Shown piece by piece: positions 35,830-46,985 of a stretch of DNA of 64,000 nt (position 1 is the first letter of the stretch; each line of letters begins with the position of its first letter). The DNA is from Pleurodeles waltl (lineage: Eukaryota > Chordata > Amphibia > Caudata > Salamandridae). A program made the position numbers and the translations under genes. The notes under the pieces were generated by a model, which was not told where the DNA came from, did not search any database, and worked only from the letters and a program-made list of their open reading frames with translations. Location of the stretch: positions 1,317,453,324 to 1,317,517,323 of the forward strand of contig NC_090444.1 in assembly GCF_031143425.1 (NCBI RefSeq). The letters are read 5' to 3'.

Positions 35830-36960
35830 ATTAGACCTCAGATTGAAGTGGGAACTAGTTACCTCTCAATACCCAGGGATTAATATCTACCATTGCACCA
35901 CTGATCCACACAATGGAAATCTGGGCAGAGCGACACACTCCCTCCAAGCCCAGTTTGCTTTTTGGTCTTCTCTTCTGCTTTCAGTAATGGGCCATGTGGC
36001 ATAAGTGAAAATGGTGTGCTACCTGATTATTGTGTTATTTTGCAAACCTTCCCTTGCTCATCCCTCATTCCTTCTTCAGATACACCACACATCAGATTTG
36101 GGCACTGGGGTACTGGCGGGTAGCTCTTTCCCCTCTAAAGCTACCCATGACTGTGTGTGGATTAGGACTTCCTTACTTAGAACACTATTATTTAGATGCA
36201 CAGCTCCAACGGATGGCCCACTGGCTGTCTGTCTGTCTGTCCCCTGCATGAGATGGGGTTTATCCATAAAGACTTAAAGGAGGGCTTAATGCACTACTCA
36301 TTGTTTCCTACTGACAATTCTATGGAACACCATTGAGGGCTATCCTGTACAGCTTTCTCTTGGTTTTCTAGAACCTGTAAACTCACTGACACGAAGAAAC
36401 CCTACTCTCCTGCACTACCTTTGCTAGGCCTCCCCACTTGCACAGGATGGCTGCGCTCACAAAAACTCCATCAGTGACATGCTGCAGGAATCTTAAAATT
36501 GGGGGATTTGTTTGTGGACGGCAAGCTACTAGATTTCCAAACCCTTGTGGCAGACTACCATCTTCACTCGGGTCAACTCCTTATTTTTTACAAACACCTT
36601 AAACAATCATTAAATGCCCTATTTCACATCTCCACCTAGCACTAACCACACATAAGGTGTGACAGAAGATTTACACCATAGGGACAAGTGACAAACTGAT
36701 CAGATGGGTGTATAGACCTTTCCTGCAACACGAAGACCACTCTAGGGCTTCTTGCCATACTACCTGGGAGACTGATTTGGCCAAAACGCTACAAGATTTT
36801 GACTGGGCTAAAATACTGGACTTTCCCCACAAAGTATCCCACAGCTGCCACTTTAAGTACATTCAGAGGTTTCCCTGGGAATACATTCCGCCCATTGCTT
36901 GCCCTTGGCTTTGTGGTTTGTAACTCATATTTCCTTGCTTTCAATTTGCTTGCTTTATTT
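35830..36960 (+). pseudogene. L1-like LINE ORF2 C-terminal fragment, plus strand
   Basis: The plus-strand frames give YPGINIYHCTTDPHNGNLG and FWSSLLLSVMGHV (35865-36000), the segment after the reverse transcriptase. GLGLPYLEHYYLDAQLQRMA (36165-36225) is the GGLxLPxLxxYYxAAQL motif. ETDLAKTLQDFDWAKILDF (36770-36825) begins the C-terminal domain. The frame changes several times. It lies in opposite orientation to the neighbouring LINE fragment, so these are two insertions. Confidence 0.65.
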
Positions 36961-37493
36961 GTTATAGGCTGTCCAGCTTGAGTTTGTCCCTTCCCTTGCC
37001 CAAACCTTATTTACAGTGTCCTTCTAAGTGGCCCTTTTCTGCAAACAGGCCTGTAAATCTTGTTCTAATCTCATCATAGATGCTATGTGTTCAAAGAACA
37101 AGGGCAAATGTCAGGGTCTGTTTTCAGTGGGAGTTTGGTGTTTACTTTTCTTTCTCTGACTTCAAAGTAAGAGAATTTATGTGACAATCATGCTGTATAC
37201 TAGGGTAAGAAAGAGTTTGTTTTCTATCACATGACAACATTTTAATGAACTGTGCAAGAATTTCAGAATATATCAGAATTACAAACACAAATGAAACACA
37301 TTTTTGTTAATTCTGAACTCTGCTGGAAACAAATAACTTAATATGAATAAAACAAATTCTTACACTAGGTAAAGCAATTTCCACACATTTTCGTCTGTGT
37401 ACTGTATAGTTTTAATAGTAAAACTGTATGTCTGTGCCAATACAATGGTAATTTCAATCAAAAACGTGTTGTCTGTAATGGCAGTGTGGTACT
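36961..37493. other. No recognised feature
   Basis: AT-rich spacer; nothing recognised. Confidence 0.3.
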
Positions 37494-38647
37494 ACACCAT
37501 GCATACTCCACTCCACTATACTTTGCACCACTCCACACCACTCCACCTTATACCACTCCATGTGCACTCTAGGACACTGCACTCTACTCCACTCTGAACC
37601 ACTCCACTTGACACCACTGCACTCTATGCCACTTTATGCTATACCTCTATACTCTACTCTGTACCACTCTATTCTAGGCCAATTCACTTTACACTACTCT
37701 ACGCCACTGTGCTCTGTGCCTCTGCATGCTACTTCAGTCTAGGCCACACCAATCTACTCTGCACAACTCCAGTCTAGCCACTATGCAACCCTTCACTGTT
37801 CGCCACTGCACTCTATGCCACTCTACTCTGTATCATTCCACCCTATGCCATTGCACTCTACAGGGCTATTCTTCACTCTGCACTGTACCATTCTATGATA
37901 CTCTACTCTGCACCACTCTACGCCACTACACTCTATGCCACTCAAGTCTACTCTGCACTCTATGCCACTGCACTACACACCACTCTATACTACTGCACTC
38001 TCTGCCACTCTTTTTTATACCACTTTATTCTACTGTGCTTTATACCACTCTAACTTGTCCCACTTCAATCAATGCCACTGCACTCTAAACTACTGAGCTC
38101 TAAGACAATCCACTCAAAATAACTTCACTGTATACCATTGCATTCTACTCTGCACCACTGTACTCTATGCCACTGCTCTCTATGCCACTCCACACTACTG
38201 CACTCGGTGACACTCTTCTCTGCACACTGCACTCTCTGGCACTGTACTCTACACCTTTCTACTCTGTACTACTGCATCCACGCCAATACACTCTGCACCA
38301 CTGCACTCTATGCCACTGCACTCTACAGCACTATACTCTACTCTGCACTGAACCACTCTGTGCTACTCTACACCACTGCACTCTATGCCACTGCATTATA
38401 CTCAACTCTACGCTACTGCACGCTCTGCCACTCTTTTATATACAACTCTACTCTACTCTATGTCACTGCACTCTACGCCACTCTACTCTTCACCACTCCA
38501 ACTAGCTATGCACCACTCTAAACTATGCCTCTGCATTCTATCACACTTCACTGCACGCTGCTGAAGTCTATGCTGCTACACTCAATGCCACTTCACTTTA
38601 CACCACTACCACTATATTCTGCAACACTTTATGCCAATGCACTCTAT
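37494..38647. repeat. Degenerate minisatellite (CCACTGCACTCTATG-like), left half
   Basis: Short units of 10-15 bp such as CACTCTATGCCACTG, CACTCTACTCTGCAC and CACCACT repeat without strict period over 1.1 kb. The array is interrupted by the LTR element and resumes at 45548. Cys/His/Thr/Leu-rich open frames over it are repeat translations, not genes. Confidence 0.85.
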
Positions 38648-38652
38648 AGCGC
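38648..38652. repeat. Target-site duplication, left (AGCGC)
   Basis: AGCGC precedes the 5' LTR and recurs after the 3' LTR at 45543-45547. Confidence 0.85.
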
Positions 38653-40368
38653 TGTGAGAAAGTAGCCTCTTTCTAGCCTTGTTACCCCCACTTTTGGCCT
38701 GTTTGTGAGTGTATGTCAGGGTGTTTTCACTGTCTCACTGGGATCCTGCTAGCCAGGGCCCAGTGCTCATAGTGAAAACCCTAGGTTTTCAGTATGTTTA
38801 TTATGTGTCACTGGGACCCTGCTAGCCAGGACCCCAGTGCTCATAAGTTAGTGACCTATATGTATGTGTTCCCTGTGTGATGCCTAACTGTCTCACTGAG
38901 GCTCTGCTAAGCAGAACCTCAGTGGTTATGCTCTCTCTTTACAAATTATCACTAACAGGCTAGTGACCAATTTCACCAATTCAGATTGGCATACTGGAAT
39001 ACCCTTATAATTCCCTAGTATATGGTACTGAGGTACCCAGGGTATTGGGGTTCCAGAAGATCCCTATGGGCTGCAGCATTTCTTGTGCCACCCATAGGAA
39101 GATCTGACAATTCTTACACAGGCCTGCCAGTGCAGCCTGAGTGAAATAACATCCACGTTATTTCACAGCCATTTACCACTGCACTTAAGTAACTTATAAG
39201 TCACCTATATGTCTAACCTTTACCTGGTAAAGGTTGGGTGCTAAGTTACTTAGCGTGTGGGCACCCTGGCACTAGCCAAGGTGCTCCCACATTGTTCAGG
39301 GCAAATTCCCCGGACTTTGTGAGTGCGGGGACACCATTACACACGTGCACTATACATATGTCACGACATATGTATAGCGTCACAATGGTAACTCCGAACA
39401 TGGCCATGTAACATGTCTAAGATCATGGAATTGTCACCCCAATAACATTCTGGCATTGGGGAGACAATTCCATGATCCCCCGAGTCTCTAGCTCAGACCC
39501 GGGTACTGCCAAACTACCTTTCCCGGGGTTTCACTGCAGCTGCTGCTGCTGCTGCTGCCAACCCCTCAGACAGGTTTCTGCCCTCCTGGGGTCCAGCCAG
39601 GCTTGGCCCAGGAAGGCAGAACAAAGGACTTCCTCAGAGAGAGGGTGTTACACCCTCTCCCTTTGGAAAAAGGTGTCAGGGCTGGGGAGGAGTAGCCTCC
39701 CCCTGCCTCTGGAAATGCTTTGATGGGCACAGATGGTGCCCATCTCTGCATAAGCCAGTGTACACCGGTTCAGGGATCCCCCAGCCCTGCTCTGGCGCGA
39801 AACTGGACAAAGGAAAGGGGAGTGACCACTCCCCTGACCTGCACCTCCCCTGGGAGGTGCCCAGAGCTCCTCCAGTCTGCTCCAGACCTCTGCCATCTTG
39901 GAAACAGAGGTGCTGCTGGCACACTGGACTGCTCTGAGTGGCCAGTGCCAGCAGGTGACGTCAGAGACTCCTTCTGATAGGCTCCTCCAGGTGTTGCTAG
40001 CCTATCCTCTCTCCTAAGTAGCCAAACCTCCTTTTCTGGCTATTTAGGGTCTCTGCTTTGGGGAATTCTTTAGATAACGAATGCAAGAGCTCATCAGAGT
40101 TCCTCTGCATCTCTCTCTTCACCTTCTGCCAAGGAACCGACTGCTGACCGCGCTGGAAGCCTGCAAAACTGCAACAAAGTAGCAAAGACGACTACTGCGA
40201 CCTTGTAACGCTGATCCTGCCGCCTTCTCGACTGTTTTCCTGGTGGTGCATGCTGTGGGGGTAGTCTGCCTCCTCTCTGCACTAGAAGCTCCGAAGGAAT
40301 CTCCCGTGGGTCGACGGAATCTTCCCCCTGCAACCGCAGGCACCAAAGAACTGCATCACCGGTCCTCT
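38653..40368 (+). repeat. 5' LTR, truncated at its 3' side
   Basis: Starts TGTGAGAAAGTAGCCTC and matches 42465-44174 with scattered substitutions and a two-unit difference in a CTG run (39536-39556). Homology stops at GGTCCTCT (40368). The remaining 1.37 kb of LTR, the primer-binding site and the beginning of gag are missing. Confidence 0.9.
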
Positions 40369-40395
40369 GTGAGGAGACAGAGGGGGTGCAAAAAA

Positions 40396-40768
40396 ACAGA
40401 CACTGAAATACTTTGTGGGGCCCTCTTACGGGGGCCCCTGCAGTGCCCATGCCATTGGCATGGGCACTGCAGGGGCCCCCAGGGGCCCCGCGGCACCCCC
40501 TACCACCATCCTGTTCATGGCGGGTTTCCCGCCATGAACAGGATGGGGGTAGGGGGTGTCTGAATCCCCATGGCGGCGGAGCGCGCTCCGCCGCCATGGA
40601 GGATTCAATGGGGCAGCGGTAAACCGGCGGGAGACCGCCGGTTTACCCTTTCTGACTGCGGCTGAACCGCAGCGGTCAGAATGCCCTTGGGAGCACCGCC
40701 AGCCTGTTGGCGGTGCTCCCGTGGTCGGTGACCCTGGCGGTCACCGGCCGCCAGGGTCAGAATGACCC
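40396..40768. mobile_element. Hairpin-chain MITE, left-truncated
   Basis: Reverse complement relative of 33482-34104: it shares GGGGCCCTCTTACGGGG, CCATGCCATTGGCATGG, the GTTCATGGCGGG palindrome, GGAGCGCGCTCC and CGCCAGGGTCAGAATGACCC at the right end. The right terminus is intact and abuts gag codons. The left part is missing together with the LTR remainder, so one deletion probably removed both after the MITE had inserted in gag. Confidence 0.75.
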
Positions 40769-42434
40769 CCTGTATAACTTAATCCTGAGAGAGCATATTC
40801 TTAATAATTGTGTGTCTGATTTGTTGCACCAGTATCTAGTGGACTCAGATCTGACCTCTCCCCAAGAATTGGGAAAGAAGGCAGACAAATGGGTCAGAAC
40901 AAGAGTGAACAGAAAAGTTCATACAGGTGGTGACAAGGATGGCAAGAAGAAAGATGGTGAGAAATCTCAGGATAAGCATGGGGACAAGGGCAAAACCAAA
41001 GATCCTTCTTCAAATCCTAAACACTCTTCAGGGGGTGGGGATAAAACAAATTCTTCCTCTTCTTCTCAACCCACACACATTAAAAAGCCTTGGTGCTTTG
41101 TGTGTAAAAACAGAGGCCATAGGCCAGGGGATAAGTCCTGTCCAGGCAAACCCCCTGAGCCTACCACCACTAATACATCAAGCTCTAGTGCCCCTAGCAG
41201 TAGTGGTACTAGTGGTGGGACTGCTGGCAACAGTCAAGTTAAGGGTGTAGTTGGGTTCACTTATGGGTCCATCATAGAAACTGGGGTAGTCAGTCCCAAG
41301 ACAGTTTCTGTCACACCTAGTGGCATTAGCCTTGCCACACTGGCTGCTTGTCCCCTTACAATGGATAAGTACAGGCAGACAGTTTCAATAAATGGTGTTG
41401 AGGCCCAGGCCTACAGGGACACAGGTGCCAGTATCACTTTGGTGACTGAAAACCTTGTGGCTCCTGAACAACACATCATTGGACAACGGTATAAAATTAT
41501 TGATGTCCATAACTCCACTAAGTTTCTTCCCTTAGCTATAGTTCAGCTTAGTTGGGGTGGAGTTACTGGCCCTAAGCAAGTGGTAGTATCACCTAGCTTA
41601 CCTGTAGATTGTCTCTTAGGTAATGACCTAGAGGCCTCAGGTTGGGCTGATGTAGAGTTTTATACCCATGCAGCCATGCTGGGTATCCCTGAGGAATTGT
41701 TCCCTCTCATTTCTACTGAAATGAAAAAGCAAAGGAGAGAAGGCCTGAAAACTCAGGATCCCTCTCCAACAACAGGTAAAAAGGGTATCACTGTATCCCC
41801 TAACCACCCTGCCATTAAGGATACCATTCCTGTGGTGGGAGAAACCTCTCCTGGGGTGGCACCTGTTCCAAGGAAATCATCAGCTAACACAGCTGTACTC
41901 CCTGAGGTGGAAGTACCTCTCTGTGGGATAACTAACATTGGTGAGAAAAAGAGCACCATTTTAGTTAACATGGAGCATCCCTCCAACCCTCCCAGAGAAA
42001 CTTTAGTGCAGAAACCCTGCACTACCTCACAACACTTAGGACAGCATCCCTGCCCTAGTGTGGAGCTCATAGGACAGCATCCCTGCCCTGCTCCAACTCA
42101 AGAGAAACAGCATCCCTGTTCTCTCTTCCAGCCATATGGACAAAGTTTTTGCCCAGCTATGGCTTTTATGAGACAGCATCCCTGTCTGGCATTCTCATCA
42201 CTAGAAATAGGTTCAGTGGATAATTCCCACTGCTCTAAACTAAAACTTACTGATAGAAACTCTGAAAATATATCTTCACATTGTTGCTTAGCTAAAACAC
42301 TTCAAACAGGGTGGTTTACATCCCCACAGGGAAGTAACCATATAGTGGATGATAAAGGGAGTAACCAGTCTATTGCAGAGCTACTCTCTACTTATCACCA
42401 CTTAGACAATAAAGTCTCAACTGGCCAAGGTTAG
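40769..42434 (+). CDS. Gag-protease polyprotein, N-terminally truncated
   Basis: Long open frame. The in-frame codons before 40769 are MITE sequence. It begins within capsid (LYNLILREHILNNCVSDLL), then a Lys/Asp-rich segment (40920-41010). A zinc knuckle at 41094-41141 has the spacing C-x2-C-x4-H-x6-C (CFVCKNRGHRPGDKSC). A Ser/Thr/Gly-rich linker precedes an aspartic protease with RDTGASITLV (Asp-Thr-Gly at 41418-41426) and the downstream VDCLLGNDL (41610-41635), the family's second conserved block. The C-terminal 200 residues carry repeated QHPC motifs. TAG at 42432 ends it, 30 bp before the 3' LTR. Gag packages element RNA and the protease processes it. The missing N-terminus and start make this copy non-functional. 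Confidence 0.85.
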
Positions 42435-42449
42435 CCTTATTGTCCTTCG

Positions 42450-42464
42450 TTTGGGGGGGGGTTG
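42450..42464 (+). promoter_or_regulatory. Polypurine tract before the 3' LTR
   Basis: TTTGGGGGGGGGTTG lies directly before TGTGAGAAAG, where plus-strand DNA synthesis is primed in LTR retrotransposons. Confidence 0.7.
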
Positions 42465-45400
42465 TGTGAGAAAGTAGCCTCTTTCTAGCCTTGTTACCCC
42501 CACTTTTGGCCTGTTTGTGAGTGTATGTCAGGGTGTTTTCACTGTCTCACTGGGATCCTGCTAGCCAGGGCCCGGTGCTCATAGTGAAAACCCTAGGTTT
42601 CCAGTATGTTTGTTATGTGTCACTGGGACCCTGCTAGCCAGGACCCCAGTGCTCATAAGTTAGTGACCTATATGTATGTGTTCCCTGTGTGATGCCTAAC
42701 TGTCTCACTGAGGCTCTGCTAACCAGAACCTCAGTGGTTATGCTCTCTCTTTACAAATTGTCACTAACAGGCTAGTGACCAATTTCACCAATTCAGATTG
42801 GCATACTGGAACACCCTTATAATTCCCTAGTATATGGTACTGAGGTACCCAGGGTATTGGGGTTCCAGAAGATCCCTATGGGCTGCAGCATTTCTTGTGC
42901 CACCCATAGGAAGATCTGACAATTCTTACACAGGCCTGCCAGTGCAGCCTGAGTGAAATAACGTCCACGATATTTCACAGTCATTTACCACTGCACTTAA
43001 GTAACTTATAAGTCACCTATATGTCTAACATTTACCTGGTAAAGGTTGGGTGCTAAGTTACTTAGTGTGTGGGCACCCTGGCACTAGCCAAGGTGCTCCC
43101 ACATTGTTCAGGGCAAATTCCCCGGACTTTGTGAGTGCGGGGACACCATTACACGCGTGCACTATACATATGTCACGACATATGTATAGCGTCACAATGG
43201 TAACTCCGAACATGGCCATGTAACATGTCTAAGATCATGGAATTGTCACCCCAATGCCATTCTGGCATTGGGGACACAATTCCATGATCCCCCGAGTATC
43301 TAGCTCAGACCCGGGTACTGCCAAACTACTTTTCCCGGGGTTTCACTGCAGCTGCTGCTGCTGCCAACCCCTCAGACAGGTTTCTGCCCTCCTGGGGTCC
43401 AGCCAGGCTTGGCCCAGGAAGGCAGAACAAAGGACTTCCTCAGAGAGAGGGTGTTACACCCTCTCCCTTTGGAAAAAGGTGTCAGGGCTGGGGAGGAGTA
43501 GCCTCCCCCAACCTCTGGAAATGCTTTGATGGGCACAGATGGTGCCCATCTCTGCATAGGTCAGTCTACATCGGTTCAGGGATCCCCCAGCCCTGCTCTG
43601 GCATGAAACTGGACAAAGGAAAGGGGAGTGACCACTCCCCTGACCTGCACCTCCCCTGGGAGGTGCCCAGAGCTCCTCCAGTGTGCTCCAAACCTCTGCC
43701 ATCTTGGAAACAAAGGTGCTGCTGGCACACTGGACTGCTCTGAGTGGCCAGTGCCAGCAGGTGACGTCAGAGACTCCTTCTGATAGGCTCCTCCAGGTGT
43801 TGCTAGCCTATCCTCTCTCCTAAGTAGCCAAACCTCCTTTTCTGGCTATTTAGGGTCTCTGCTTTGGGGAATTCTTTAGATAACGAATGCAAGAGCTCAT
43901 CAGAGTTCCTCTGCATCTCTCTCTTCACCTTCTGCCAAGGAACCGACTGCTGACCACGCTGGAAGCCTGCAAAACTGCAACAAAGTAGCAAAGACGACTA
44001 CAGCGACCTTGTAACGCTGATCCTGCCGCCTTCTCGACTGTTTTCCTGGTGGTGCATGCTGTGGGGGTAGTCTGCCTCCTCTCTGCACTAAAAGCTCCGA
44101 AGAAATCTCCCGTGGGTCGACGGAATCCTCCCCCTGCAACCGCAGGCACCAAAGAACTGCATCACCGGTCCTCTAGGTCTCATCTCAGCACAACGAGCGA
44201 GGTCCCTTGAACTCAGCAACTCTGTCCAAGTGACTCCCACAGTCCAGTGACTCTTCAGTCCAAGTTTGGTGGAGGTAAGTCCTTGCCTCCCCACGCTAGA
44301 CTGCATTGCTGGGAACCGCGTGTTTTGCAGCTACTCCGGCTCCTGTGCACTCTTCCAGGATTTCCTTTGTGCACAGCCAAGCCTGGGTCCCCGGCACTCT
44401 AACCTGCAGTGCACGACCTCCTGAGTTGTCCTCCGGCGTTGTGGGACCCTCTTTTGTGACTTCTTGTGAGCTCCAGTTCACTCCACTTCATAGTGCCTGT
44501 TCCGGCACTTCTGCGGGTGCTGCTTGCTTCTGAGTGGGCTCTTTGTCTTGCTGGACACCCCCTCTGTCTCCTCACGCAATTGGCGACATCCTGGTCCCTC
44601 CTGGGCCACAGCAGCATCCAAAAACCCTAACCGCGACCCTTGCAGCTAGCAAGGCTTGTTTGCAGTCTTTCTGCACGGAAAAACCTCTGCACGACTCTTC
44701 ACGATGTGGGACATCCATCTTCCAAAGGGGAAGTTTCTACCCCTTGTCGTTCTTGCAGAATCCACAGCTTCTACCATCCAGTGGTAGCTTCTTTGCACCC
44801 ACAGCTGGCATTTCCTGGGCATCTGCCCACTCCCGACTTGATCGTGACTTTTGGACTTGGTCCCCTTGTTCCACAGGTACTCTCCTCAGGTAATCCATCG
44901 TTGTTGCATTGCTGGTGTTGGTCTTCCTTGCAGAATTCCCCTATCACGAATTCTGTGCTCTTTGGGGAACTTAGGTGCACTTTGCACCCACTTTTCAGGG
45001 TCTTGGGGTGGGCTATTTTTCTAACCCTCACTGTTTTCTTACAGTCCCAGCGACCCTCTACAAGGTCACATAGGTTTGGGGTAAATTCGTGGTTCGCATT
45101 CCACTTCTAGAGTATATGGTTTGTGTTGCCCCTATCCCTATGTGCCCCCATTGCATTCTATTGTGACTATACATTGTTTGCACTGTTTTCTATTGCTATT
45201 ACTGCATATTTTGGTATTGTGTACATATATCTTGTGTATATTTGCTATCCTCATACTGGGGGTACTCACTGAGATACTTTTGGCATATTGTCATAAAAAT
45301 AAAGTACCTTTATTTTTAGTATATCTGTGTATTGTGTTTTCTTATGATATTGTGCATATGACACTAGTGGTACTGTAGGAGCTTCACTCGTCTCCTAGTT

Positions 45401-45542
45401 CAGCCTAAGCTGATCTGCTAAGCTACCTTTTCTATCAGCCTATGCTGCTAGACACCCCTCTACACTAATAAGGGATACCTGGGCCTGGTGCAAGGTGTAA
45501 GTACCTCTTGGTACCCACTACAAGCCAGTCGAGCCTCCTACA
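42465..45542 (+). repeat. 3' LTR, full length (3078 bp)
   Basis: Begins TGTGAGAAAG and ends GCCTCCTACA, followed by the AGCGC duplication. A polyadenylation signal AATAAA is at 45298-45303. It contains a palindrome CATATGTCACGACATATG near 43170 and a short CTG run. More than 3 kb is very long for an LTR. No convincing coding frame is seen inside. Confidence 0.9.
45298..45303 (+). promoter_or_regulatory. LTR polyadenylation signal AATAAA
   Basis: AATAAA is followed by a T-rich, TGTGT-containing stretch (45310-45335), as expected downstream of a cleavage site. About 240 bp remain to the LTR end. Confidence 0.6.
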
Positions 45543-45547
45543 AGCGC
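45543..45547. repeat. Target-site duplication, right (AGCGC)
   Basis: Pairs with 38648-38652. Confidence 0.85.
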
Positions 45548-46030
45548 TATACTCTACTCTGCACTGAACCACTCTGTGTCTGTTCTACTCTACACCACTC
45601 TACACCACTGCACTCTATGCCACTGCATTATACACCACGCTACGCTACTGCACACTCGGCCCCTCTTTTGTATGAAACTCTACTCTACTGTATGCCACTG
45701 CACTCTATGCCACTCTACTCTGCACCACTGCACTCTGCTATACAGCACTCTAATCTATTCCTTCTGCATTCTACAACACTGCACCTCACACTACTGAAGT
45801 CTATGCTGCTACACTCAATGCCACTGCACTCTACACCATTACCACTATATTCTGCAACACTTTATGCCAATGCACTCTACACCAGTCAATTTGACTGCAT
45901 GCCACTCTATGCGACTCCACAGTATGCCACCCCAATACATGGCACTCTCTCCCTCTCCACTCTACAACACTCTACTCCACTCTTCACCATTCCACTCTGC
46001 AACACTCCACGCCACTCTCCTCTATGCCAC
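45548..46030. repeat. Degenerate minisatellite, right half
   Basis: Continuation of 37494-38647 on the other side of the LTR element. TATACTCTACTCTGCACTGA here resembles the segment near 38330 in the left half. Confidence 0.85.
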
Positions 46031-46649
46031 TAACCTTCAGCCATGCTGAACAGCAGCCACTCTGCTGTATAACATGGCTAACACACACTGGTGAAGCCAA
46101 TAACTCGTAGATAGACGAGACCTATTGGCTTTTCCAATGTTTGTTAGGTTAGTTCTATGAGGTCCCAAGGTTCCTGAAAGCAGTGTAAATGTGTAAGTCA
46201 TTATTTTAAACATGCATTACACACAGCATAATATAGGCTGCCACAAAATGAGCATATAGATTTAGGTTAAAGAAAAAACAGGTGCTTCTAAAATATATAC
46301 AGATTATAACTAGTGCAAACATTTTTTTAAACTGTCCATTAAAACCACACACTGCACAGCTCAGCTTGGAACACCCTTACAGTACCTCTCTAAGAGAAAA
46401 TATATTTGCCACCAGAACGCTTCAAGTGACTCATTGGATTAAAGCCAGTACAGGTTTTCAAGCCCCTGGACATTGCAGATTTACCAGTTGTGCACATTTG
46501 CATTTCTTTCAGGAAGGAAGCACCCTGGCAAGAAGGCCACTTTCTTATCTGTCTGCCCCTACCTCCATATCAGAGCACAGGAGACACCCTGGCTTTTGAG
46601 TCCAGTTGGGGACACTGAATTATCCTAATTACATTCGTCCTTTAGCTGA
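46031..46649. other. No recognised feature
   Basis: Nothing recognised between the minisatellite and the LINE fragment. Confidence 0.3.
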
Positions 46650-46985
46650 AAGGCTAAAATTATTGACAAATGCAGTCCGTTAAGGCAATCATCATGGACA
46701 ACAGATGGTAGAGCTAAATTACGGACAGTCTGTGAAAATTACAGATCGATGGTCACCCCAGTCCCTATGTTTGTACTCTGAGACAGCACCTAATTCCCTT
46801 GCTATTGTTTCTATAGGGAGGCTGCAGGAGCAGAAGTCAGGATAGCAAGATCATCTGCGTAAGCTAAAACTTTACTCTCAAGTTGATAGATTTGCAGAGG
46901 GAGAATATGCGGCTCAAAATAGAGTGCAAAAGTCTGCGGTGAGAGAGGGAACCCCTGCCGACTACCAACATGGGAGGAGCAAGTC
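46650..46985 (-). pseudogene. L1-like LINE reverse transcriptase fragment
   Basis: On the minus strand RQGFPLSPQTFALYFEPH (about 46960-46905) and KVLAYADDLAILTSAPA (about 46875-46825) are reverse transcriptase motifs B and C, with the catalytic YADD intact. It ends at 46985, where Harbinger sequence begins. A LINE endonuclease start in the same orientation lies just past the other Harbinger end (56130-56230), so both may be one LINE split by the insertion, with part deleted. Confidence 0.75.

Larger units (their letters stand above)
38653..45542 (+). mobile_element. Non-autonomous Ty3/gypsy-type LTR retrotransposon (6.9 kb)
   Basis: The layout is 5' LTR (truncated) - MITE - Gag-protease frame - polypurine tract - 3' LTR, bounded by AGCGC duplications. 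The element sits in a minisatellite that continues on both sides. No reverse transcriptase, RNase H or integrase sequence lies between the protease frame and the 3' LTR, only 30 bp. It must rely on enzymes from relatives. The two LTRs differ at a few tens of sites over the 1.7 kb they share (not counted exactly), so the insertion is moderately recent. Confidence 0.85.

Noticed and set aside
37397..38521. Cys/His/Leu/Thr-rich frames (CTLCHSTLYH-type) resembling zinc-finger repeats
   Set aside because: They are translations of the CACTCTATGCC minisatellite; several frames of the same DNA are open at once.
40707..40768. Using the first 20 codons of the long 40707-42434 frame as the Gag start
   Set aside because: Those codons lie in the MITE end; Gag homology begins at about 40769, so no genuine start codon survives.
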